From positions 12,953,338 to 13,017,337 of the forward strand of contig NC_088302.1 of the NCBI RefSeq assembly GCF_032854445.1: a stretch of DNA of 64,000 bases, in the 5' to 3' direction. Both the position numbers and the translations under genes were made by a program. The DNA comes from Liolophura sinensis (Eukaryota; Mollusca; Polyplacophora; Chitonida; Chitonidae). The notes under the pieces are model-generated. The model saw only the letters and a program-made list of their open reading frames with translations, did not search any database and was not told the origin of the DNA. Positions 45,501-51,479 of this stretch are shown here, one piece after another; position 1 is the stretch's first letter, and every line of letters starts with the position of its first letter.

Positions 45501-48048
45501 AAGTGCTTCTGTAAAGAGAAGAAAAAAAAGACTATCCTTTGTAGTAAAAACCACAAACAAAATTATCCACAGGACACTGTACAGTACACAGTTTACACTT
45601 ACGCCAAGGTGTTAATATATAGCATAACATTAGCACTTACAGCCTTCTTGTTGGGGACTACATCAACTCTGAAAAGATTTTTCCATGTTCCTCTCTAAAC
45701 CTGGGCAGCCACTCTCTGGCCTTCATTCTAAAATGGCCAAACAGTTTTGAATTGCTTACTGATGGTCAGTGTATTTCTGAACATAAAAACTTGCTCATAT
45801 TTCTCTACACACACTGGTTCATTTCTGCGTATGTCTATTTTTGTCTGAATAAAACTATTCTTTACTTCTTTCTCACTAACCTGGTCAGCCAGTCTTGAAG
45901 CGCCTCTCCAGCCTGACGTTCACAGTAAGAAAATTTCTGGAATTCATTGTTAAACAGAACAGAGCCTTTCCGCCCATTCTTAATAAGAGACTTTAATCTG
46001 TTGTGAAGCCTTCTTCCTCCTTCATGTTGCACCTACAATATAAACAGATTCTTTGTAATTAAATCTTTATTTTATAAACAATATACACTTTGCCTATGAT
46101 TTAAATGCAAAACATTCTATTTAACAAGATTTTAAAACATATTTATATATCTTGATTCATTATTTCATAATGGAGGCCAACATTATGGTGGGTGAAAACT
46201 GGGCAGAGCCTGGGGGAAACCCACGGTCATCTTCAGGTTGCGGCAGAGGACCGGAACTCACAATGACCGCATTCGTGAGAGGTTCTTGGGTCATTGCTCT
46301 GTCCTCGCGTCATAACCTCATAGGTCACGGAGACCACAATAAATACGCTGAAAACCCTTTTTTACATTGGACGGTGTGGTCATAGCTATGTAAATTCAAC
46401 ATGTCAGAGAAACATGTATCAACAAGGGTTTTTCATTTTCTTTGTAGAATAAAACTGATCTTCAAGTTTCAAAAATACAGATTTAAAAGTCACACTCACA
46501 TAATCTGTCACTGACTGTGTAAATACAATTCCTGTCAACTCTGTCACTTCCAAAATCTCCAGGTAATCTGTAGTCACCTGAGCATCGGGAATCAGGTAAT
46601 GGGTCACTTCCTTGGCCAAACCTATACAGAGACAATAACGACATACTGGATTAGAGCATCTACCCTGAAATTAAAAAGACCAGGGTCTTTTTTTTTAACC
46701 AGTAAATGTGGTGATCTTGACATTATCTCACTTGGAAAAAGAACAAAGGCGACTTTCACAAAACTTTGTAAACTTTTTTCTTGTTAATTATCAAAGCACA
46801 GAGTGATGTGAATTATAGGAATAGCTGCACAAAGAAAAATTCCAGTTCATACACATGAACTTTCCCACAGGCAACTCCAGTTCACAGTCAGCATACTGTG
46901 GCTAGGTGGGGTGTCACATCTAATGTCTCCAGAATGATGTTCGAATTATTTGATTTCTTTTGCTGTTTTATGCCCTATTCAAGAATATTTCATTTATACA
47001 GTCAGGATTATGCTGGGAGGACCCCAGGCCAAGAAACAACCATCCTTAGGTTGCTGGAAGATCATCCCAAGGCATCATGGAGAGGAATCCAGCATGAACT
47101 CACAGTGACCGCACTGGTGAGAGGCTTCCCTGCGGTACTTTTTCTTACCTGTATGTGTGCCATAGCAAAGTGAGACTTGGAAACTTGCCAGACAGAAGGG
47201 AATATAACTGGAGTACATTTTCTTGTCTGTATGTGTACCCTGATTAAGTGAGACTTGGCAGCCTGTTAGACATGAGGGAATACGACTGGAGTACTTTTTC
47301 CTACCTGTATGTGTACCCAGGTTAAGTGAGACTTGGCAACCTGTTAGACATGAGGGAATACGACTGGAGTACTTTTTCTTACCTGTATATGTACCCAGGT
47401 TAAGTGAGACTTGGCAGCCTGTTAGACATGAGGGAATACGACTGGAGTACTTTTTCCTACCTGTATATGTACCTAGGTTAAGTGAGACTTGGCAACCTGT
47501 TAGACATGAGGGAATACGACTGGAGTACTTTTTCTTACCTGTATATGTACCCAGGTTAAGTGAGACTTGGCAGCCTGTTAGACATGAGGGAATACGACTG
47601 GAGTACATTTTCTTGTCTGTATGTGTACCCTGATTAAGTGAGACTTGGCAGCCTGTTAGACATGAGGGAATACGACTGGAGTACTTTTTCTTACCTGTAT
47701 ATGTACCCAGGTTAAGTGAGACTTGGCAGCCTGTTAGACATGAGGGAATACGACTGGAGTACTTTTTCTTACCTGTATATGTACCCAGGTTAAGCGGGAC
47801 TTGGCAGCCTGTTAGACATGAGGGAATATGACTTTTCCCTACCTGAATGTATACCTCGGTTAAGTGGGAATATGACTGGAATACTTTTTCCTACCTGTAT
47901 GTGTACCCTGGTTAAGTGGAGTTTCGCAGCCTGCCAGACAGAGTGGACTGTGACAAGGGATGTCTTCTCTCAGGTACAGCTCTCTCACCACCCTTATAGA
48001 GTGCCCCTGGGAATTCCTCACTCTCAACTGTCTCTCACGCCGCTCCAT
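21524..48048 (-). CDS. DIS3L: DIS3-like exonuclease 1, complete, 23 exons, 1,039 residues
   Basis: Processive 3'-5' exoribonuclease of the cytoplasmic RNA exosome. Exons: 48048-47895, 46621-46500, 46032-45881, 45508-45427, 43334-43190, 41639-41507, 40817-40657, 37956-37844, 36799-36687, 35978-35825, 34912-34764, 34500-34309, 31649-31547, 30882-30788, 29805-29649, 28809-28714, 28096-27944, 27184-27035, 26509-26405, 25854-25721, 24016-23845, 23090-22962, 21679-21524. Every phase agrees; total 3,120 nt including TAA. N-terminus: [18 protein letters not shown], the cysteine-rich motif before the PIN-like domain (exons 2-4). Cold-shock domains: exons 6-10 ([54 protein letters not shown]). RNB nuclease: exons 11-19, with [12 protein letters not shown] giving catalytic Asp479, 485, 487 and 488, all present, plus [15 protein letters not shown] and [16 protein letters not shown]1-like domain: exons 20-22 ([16 protein letters not shown]). 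Human DIS3L is about 1,054 residues. The start is MERRERQ, equivalent to human MLQKREK. DIS3L is preferred to DIS3 or DIS3L2 for its N- and C-termini. Confidence 0.96.
21985..22961 (-). repeat. 36-nt minisatellite of consensus 5' splice sites opening DIS3L intron 22 (about 27 copies)
   Basis: The array begins exactly at the true donor of exon 22 (GTTAAG|GTAAGATCC, GT at 22961-22960) and runs about 970 nt into the intron. Units read on minus GTAAGATACACAGGACAGCT followed by GTGCTGATGCTACAAG, so each junction between units gives ACAAG|GTAAGAT, a near-perfect match to U1 snRNA. About 19 copies keep this; about 7 have GGGTAGATCC instead. Because 36 is divisible by 3, long meaningless reading frames run through both strands. 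Confidence 0.93.
24238..24368 (-). mobile_element. SINE fragment
   Basis: CAGCATTATGGTGGGTGG to GACTTGAACTCATTTTGATC, minus orientation. DIS3L intron 20. Confidence 0.75.
24479..25467 (+). mobile_element. TTAA-flanked inverted-repeat element (MITE), copy 2, with an internal insert
   Basis: Perfect TTAA on both sides (24475-24478 and 25468-25471) and terminal repeats AGTGAACATAAAGTC / GACTTTATGTTCACT. Twice as long as copy 1; the extra roughly 500 nt lies in the middle (about 24660-25220). DIS3L intron 20. Confidence 0.85.
27268..27462 (+). mobile_element. SINE fragment
   Basis: CAATGACCCAGAGGCCTCTC to GAGTACACCGTAAAAAACAC. DIS3L intron 17, opposite to the gene. Confidence 0.8.
27600..27745 (-). 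mobile_element. SINE fragment
   Basis: GCATTATGGTGGGAGGAAACC to GACTTGAACTCACACAGC (tail missing). DIS3L intron 17, near the previous copy but in opposite orientation. Confidence 0.75.
28463..28676. mobile_element. Palindromic-end repeat family, copy in DIS3L intron 16
   Basis: Starts CTAATTCCTCAACAGTTTCG and ends CATGCGAAAAGGTTGAAGAA, which are complementary. The interior shares TTCAGGGCTTCACAAA and AATAATGCCTTCAGAAT-type text with copies at 35598 and 37549, and a partial end at about 26290-26350. Non-autonomous DNA element by structure. Confidence 0.75.
29275..29455. mobile_element. Two SINE tail fragments head to head
   Basis: A minus tail ((ATTT)n GATTGGTGTTTTTAGC, 29275-29320) is joined to a plus 3' end (AATTCTTGAGTGTGGCATTA ... 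AATAAATAAATAAATAAAC, to 29455). DIS3L intron 15. Confidence 0.7.
32038..33567 (-). mobile_element. Complete Tc1-like DNA transposon, about 1.53 kb
   Basis: Terminal inverted repeats CTATCCAAAAAAAGAAACGC (left) and its complement with one extra base in the A/T run (right) bracket the transposase. TA dinucleotides flank both sides (32036-32037 and 33568-33569), the Tc1/mariner target duplication. Near-identical ends and an open transposase argue for recent insertion. The host position is intron 12 of DIS3L, between exons at 34309-34500 and 31547-31649. Confidence 0.93.
32232..33239 (-). CDS. Tc1-like (DD34E) transposase, intact, 335 residues
   Basis: Uninterrupted transposase. The N-terminus holds paired helix-turn-helix DNA-binding regions ([19 protein letters not shown] at residues 21-39), then the GRPR motif at 56-59 that lies between the two binding subdomains in Tc1 proteins. 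The catalytic triad is complete: Asp149 in WFSDESRF, Asp237 in [11 protein letters not shown] and Glu272 in [14 protein letters not shown], with 34 residues between the second Asp and the Glu, the Tc1 spacing. Length is normal for the family. It lies inside terminal inverted repeats (32038-33567), so the copy looks complete and could still be active. It sits in DIS3L intron 12 on the same strand as DIS3L. Confidence 0.95.
   Translation of the reverse strand: MPRLDTVTRNIAIGRLQAGESQSSISRRLHVSQSTISRLTARYNNTGTKNDRRRSGRPRVTTAAQDRYIWVLHLRDRCATAESTAASIPGLRRISGQTVRNRLREHGLRARRPYVGIVLRPHHRANRLRWCNNVTAWNLRNWRRIWFSDESRFLLQRRDGRNRVYRRAHERYAPNCVRQVDRFGGGSVMMWAAISYTGRTNLVHVQGNLTAVRYRDTILQPHLLPVIDVQRELFQQDNARPHTARVTRDFLAENNVNVLPWPSRSPDLNPIEHLWDELDRRLRQRQPQPQTLQEQVACLQEEWQNIPQASIQRLIQSMTRRVRTVIRARGGYNRY
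33987..34263 (-). mobile_element. SINE copy, near full length
   Basis: (TTTA)n TGATTGGTGTTTTACGCTAT to TTGGTCACAGAGGCCCCCC. It ends 45 nt before the exon 12 donor of DIS3L (34308-34307). Confidence 0.88.
35598..35795. mobile_element. Palindromic-end repeat family, copy in DIS3L intron 10
   Basis: CTAATTCCTCAGCCTTTCCT to CTTGCAAACATGCGAAAACA, same interior order as the 28463 copy. Confidence 0.73.
36860..37225. repeat. 66-nt minisatellite in DIS3L intron 8
   Basis: Five to six units built on AATGAATGAATGATTATGGC and CACATTGGTGACATTTCAGC, starting about 60 nt upstream of the exon 9 acceptor. It runs directly into a SINE fragment at 37225. No exon or splice sequence is recognisable in the unit. 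Confidence 0.85.
37225..37358 (+). mobile_element. SINE 3' half
   Basis: CAGCAACCTGTGGATGGTCA to GTAAGGCGTAAAACACCAAT and (AAAT)n. Fused to the 66-nt minisatellite of DIS3L intron 8. Confidence 0.88.
37549..37715. mobile_element. Palindromic-end repeat family, copy in DIS3L intron 8
   Basis: CTGATTCCTCAACCTTTTCC to CAACACATGAAAAGGTATGA, with TACACTGAATAATGCCTTCA inside. Confidence 0.73.
37957..40656. other. DIS3L intron 7, otherwise featureless
   Basis: A 2.7 kb intron. Apart from a SINE fragment near 39030 I recognise no gene, array or element. Confidence 0.5.
39030..39110 (-). mobile_element. SINE 3' fragment, diverged
   Basis: CTTACTCAAGAAAATTTCAT and GATGGCTGCCAGGATTATGG match the 3' half. 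DIS3L intron 7. Confidence 0.65.
41105..41298 (-). mobile_element. Two SINE 3' halves in tandem
   Basis: GACTGGTGTTTTATGTGGTA ... GGTGGGAGGAAACCATGATG is followed by GATTGGTGTCTTACACCATA ... GATGGGATGAAACCATGATC, both minus and both cut at the same body position, so this is probably a local duplication. DIS3L intron 6. Confidence 0.78.
41883..43189 (-). repeat. ~43-nt minisatellite of the DIS3L exon 5 end plus donor (about 30 copies)
   Basis: The exon 5 end GAGTCTGTCAGTAAAG|GTTAGTG (minus; true GT at 43189-43188) is repeated about 30 times through 1.3 kb of intron 5. Each unit carries this exon tail and donor followed by about 20 nt of intron (TACTTGTAACTCGTAACCAT). A higher-order repeat of exactly 160 nt is visible: CAGAAGTTAC recurs at 42151, 42311, 42471 and 42631. 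Confidence 0.93.
43335..45426. other. DIS3L intron 4, no feature recognised
   Basis: 2.1 kb of AT-rich intron. Short reading frames here show no family features. Confidence 0.5.
46160..46335 (-). mobile_element. SINE copy lacking the tail
   Basis: GGCCAACATTATGGTGGGTG to AACCTCATAGGTCACGGAGA. DIS3L intron 2. Confidence 0.75.
46950..47130 (-). mobile_element. SINE fragment
   Basis: TGCCCTATTCAAGAATATTTC to CACAGTGACCGCACTGGTGA. It abuts the distal end of the DIS3L intron 1 exon-edge array. Confidence 0.75.
47140..47894 (-). repeat. 78-nt minisatellite of the DIS3L exon 1 end plus donor (about 10 copies), open in frame
   Basis: Exon 1 ends [16 protein letters not shown] with donor ACAG|GTAGG at 47894-47893. 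The following intron repeats this end about ten times; each unit encodes [19 protein letters not shown] and keeps ACAG|GTAAG, a stronger donor than the true one. The unit length of 78 keeps the same frame, so reading through the intron stays open for several units (KKYSS links them). The copies carry the last two cysteines of the N-terminal cysteine motif. Confidence 0.92.
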
Positions 48049-48140
48049 ATCAATACGTTTTGGCCAATGGAAAAGTGCTACATTATGACTTATAGACAAT
48101 TATTTTGTTCAATCCTGCTACCGACTTTGGCGTCACTGCA
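48049..48140 (-). promoter_or_regulatory. DIS3L 5' leader with possible acceptor and a start-stop uORF
   Basis: On minus, TTTCTTTTTGCAG at about 48140 resembles an acceptor, suggesting a non-coding first exon further right. Between it and the MERRERQ start (48048) lies ATGTAG at 48083-48078, an ATG followed at once by a stop, 35 nt upstream of the start codon. Whether this leader is used is not shown by the sequence. Confidence 0.4.
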
Positions 48141-48184
48141 AAAAGAAAGTATAAATATTTGACATTTTTTTCAATACATATAAC

Positions 48185-48400
48185 ATGCAAAGAATTCTTG
48201 AGTACGGCATAAAACACTAATCAAATAAATAAACAAATAAACACATGTAAAGATTTATTTATTTCTTTGATTGTTGTATAACTCCACATTCAAGAATTGT
48301 TCACTTGTACTATGGAGGAAATGTTTCATGGGAGGAGGAAACCAGAGGAAACCACCGTACTTTGGCAATTTGCTGATGAACTTCCACACATCTGATGGAC
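48185..48400. mobile_element. Two SINE fragments upstream of DIS3L
   Basis: A plus tail (TTCTTGAGTACGGCATAAAA ... AAATAAATAAACAAATAAAC, 48185-48243) meets a minus 3' part (TTTATTTCTTTGATTGTTGT ... GGGAGGAGGAAACCAG, 48255-48360). Confidence 0.7.
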
Positions 48401-50053
48401 AGATATGCACATCATAGTGTTGAAAGACAGGAGCTCTTCAAGAAATCACAGTGTAAACAGACACCTGAGCATTGTCCAGTCCTTACTGTCACCATGGCTC
48501 CACACACTGACTACTATGTACTGACTACAAAATACACGTAAAGAGTGTATTAAAGGGTACAAGGGAAATTTGGAGAACTGGCCAATGTGTAAGATATGAT
48601 ACTCTTCAAGCCCTGGAGAAAACTTCTGTGTCTAGGAGGTTTAGCATGGAGCCATCTTGTCCAATGTGTATCCCACAAACCTCTCAAATGTGCCTATTTA
48701 GGAAACTTAGTGTATGATTGTCATACAGCCTATTTAGGAAACTTAGTGTATGATTGTCATACAGCCTATTTCATGTGACGAATCTCCAAACAGTTTTGTC
48801 AATGATGCATGAGGTTGACCAGGTCCTGTATAGCATCACAAGGTTACACAAAGATCACCTGTTATTGCATGGAAGCCTAATGAAGGCAATAACAAGGGTA
48901 TATTCATCCATGAAAGGAAAACTTATGCTTCAAACATACACAGAAGTGTAAAAACAAAAATATCTCCAAGTAACTGTTTAGACGATGTGAATTTTGTAAA
49001 AACTAACCCACCCCTGCACCCCAAACCACAAAAAAATTCACAAAAATTCAATACATCATCTATACCTGGTCTGAGTACACTGACTGAGTGACTGAGTGAC
49101 TGACTGTTGGTTAATGAATATTTGGATATGCCATATTCATTGCAGCTAAACCTACAGTCAGCGACAATTTTGGAACGGGCCCATAAGTGGACTATTGCAG
49201 TTTTTCTTTTCTAACAATGATAATCTTATTCCAGTGCATTATATTTTAATTAACAATTTTAATTTTTTTGACTTAAAGAGTTCCTCTATTGGTGATGATT
49301 TAAGCGTTCATGTGATCCTGTCAAACGATGAGGTAAATGACCATTGTGACAAATGATTGGAGCAGTATAGCCTTTTACCTGTGATATGTGACTTTAATGG
49401 ATTACTGGTCACAAAATTTTGTGAGGCAATTAAAAGAGGAGATGTTATAACGTGGATTTCACCAGCTGGAGGTAAATGGAACGCTTATTTGGGCGGCCAC
49501 ATGTGTCCCACCATATGACAAGGGTACTCGTCTCTGACTGTAGGACTGGTAGGCCTATAAGTTTATCCTATCCACGTACCGAGAGTTACATGAACAAATA
49601 GAACAGGAAGCGGGACTTGAATGAATGGCGAAGAGCCTTTAGAAATGGCAGTTACATGATATGAATACTTTCCCACGGGCAACTCAAATTTATTAGTCCC
49701 AAAGTATACGGTCAGTTAGCTTATTTCGATTGGAACAGCGAGATGTACACGTGCATACACAAGTTGTTGTTGTTGTAGCATTCACAAGACAATTTGCATA
49801 TGGAAAGATAATATATTGTCAGCCAAACGGAAATAAAAATATGCTTACGATGATGCGAACTATAGGAAGAAATTGTAGATGTATCAAAAACACCGGGACG
49901 GGGCTATATATTTGCCTTCCAGCTGTATTCATACTGAACACTTTTTCCGAATCTTTGATCTTTCATTTTCAAATCAGTCCTGTTGTGGCGCGTAGAAACG
50001 GGTTAGTATAAAATTATTTCCCCTTTTTTTTCCTCGAAAGGAACAAAGCGGCA
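48401..50053. other. Interval upstream of DIS3L, nothing recognised
   Basis: Should contain the DIS3L promoter. A 30-nt direct repeat (CCTATTTAGGAAACTTAGTG..., 48691 and 48729) is present. No conserved coding sequence seen. Confidence 0.4.
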
Positions 50054-50705
50054 GTGTATCGTGAATTATCAGAAACCGCCATGCATATGTCAAGAAACAA
50101 GAACCAATATTCAGTGGATACGTTCGTTTTCCTTGTATACATTTACCTCAAACATTTTATTCAAAAACCAAACCTAATGCCTGCTATTTTCAGTGGATAT
50201 TTAGAAAATCAGGTTTTAAGGATTGCCCGGACAAACAGTCTCTTGATAATCAGTTCACATCATATAAATTCATACTACTCAGAGTTAGGAGCTGCTTTGT
50301 CCCATGTGGAAGAAGAAAACTCAGACTTATGTGGACACCAGGAGATTATAGATCAGTTACCTACTCAGTTAAATCATGTGGTTAAAAAAGTAGAAAAACT
50401 AGAAAAAGAAAACTGTTTACTGAAACATGAACTGCAAAAAAATAAGTTTGGATTTTCATTTTTGCAGTTTAGTCACAGTGAAAACAAAGTCTTACACTGG
50501 TCTTCCATCATTTAGATCATTGGAATAGTTTGTGGATTTTGTTAGAGAAAGTTTTCCTTCATATTTATCCATTGGAACACAAGATGTGTTGTTAATTGTG
50601 CTGATGAAACTATGTTTAAATGTGCAAAATTCTGACATTGATTCTCGTTTTAATACAAGCCGAACAATTGTGTCAGACATAATCAATAATTGTGTACCAC
50701 TATAA
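50054..50705 (+). pseudogene. Transposase remnant with DDE_4-type helix-turn-helix region
   Basis: The first part reads to 50515 and contains a coiled-coil stretch (KKVEKLEKENCLLKHELQ). About residue 140 the frame shifts by one, and the next frame reads LPSFRSLE, an in-frame TAG (50526-50528), then FVDFVRESFPSYLS, QDVLLIVLMKLCLN and RFNTSRTIVSDIINNC, ending at TAA 50703-50705. 'LL..LMKL.LN....D...RF..S..TVS.I' is the helix-turn-helix signature preceding DDE_4 nucleases of IS4/ISL2EU-type and THAP-linked animal transposases. The catalytic nuclease part is missing or interrupted by the SINE that starts at 50782. A decayed plain DNA transposon gene; exact superfamily uncertain. Confidence 0.6.
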
Positions 50706-50781
50706 GGTGTTGTACGTAACTGGGTTCTCGGGGCTCGGAAATCCTGGGTCATATCTGGGTCAATTCATACCATAAACTAAC

Positions 50782-51058
50782 CGAGGCCTCCGTGGCTCAG
50801 TTGGTTAGCGCGCTAGCACAGCGTAATGACCCAGGAGCCTCTCACCAATGTGGTCGCTGTGAGTTCAAGTCCAGCTCATGCTGGCTTCCTCTTCAGCCGT
50901 AAGTGGGAAGGTTTGTCAGCAACCTGCGGATGGTCGTGGGTTTCCCCCGGGCTCTGCCCGGTTTCCACCCACCATAATGCTGGACGCCGTTGCATAAGTG
51001 AAATATTCTTGAGTACGGCGTAAAACACCAATCAAATAAATAAAATAAATAAATCAAA
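50782..51058 (+). mobile_element. Full-length tRNA-headed SINE, best-preserved copy, with 17-nt target duplication
   Basis: The head has a Pol III A box (TGGCTCAGTTGG) and B box (GAGTTCAAGTCC). The body reads GCTCATGCTGGCTTCCTCTT, CAACCTGCGGATGGTCGTGG and CACCATAATGCTGGACGCC; the tail reads TTGAGTACGGCGTAAAACAC, CAATCAAATAAATAAA. A perfect 17-nt duplication TCATACCATAAACTAAC flanks it (50765-50781 and 51059-51075), the mark of LINE-driven insertion. It resembles molluscan V-type SINEs such as RUDI, from memory. The other SINE entries refer to this copy. Confidence 0.93.
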
Positions 51059-51479
51059 TCATACCATAAACTAACAGTGGTAGTTGCTACTGCTTTGCTT
51101 GGCGTTCAGCACTTATTAAGGTTAGAGCAATGAATGGTAGGGCGGCGCCCGTGTTGGTATAATGTGACTCGGTTTTGGGGCTAACTGGGTGTCTTCTTCA
51201 TGTTGTCGCGATGAGGCAGCACCTTTTAATTGGGTGGTTGAAATCTGACTCCAATATTAACAAAATAAAACCATAATATGATACTTAAGTAATTGAAGAC
51301 AAAAGTTACTTATTTACTGCTATTTTCTTCGTTTTTTTATTACTCAATCCTTATCTTGAATTCAACACAAAACATCATATTAAAATAATTAATTTAAGGC
51401 TAATGCTGTTCTGAAGAATATTTCACAATTCTACCACTGCTGTCAGATAAAAACATTTTTAAATATAAAATAAATATGA

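Noticed and set aside
49730-50011. A 93-codon reading frame on plus
   Set aside because: No family features, Val-rich from GTTGTTGTTG repeats, not joined convincingly to the transposase remnant.
50782-51058. tRNA gene
   Set aside because: A and B boxes belong to a SINE head; no cloverleaf with a proper anticodon arm and acceptor stem was found in the copies.
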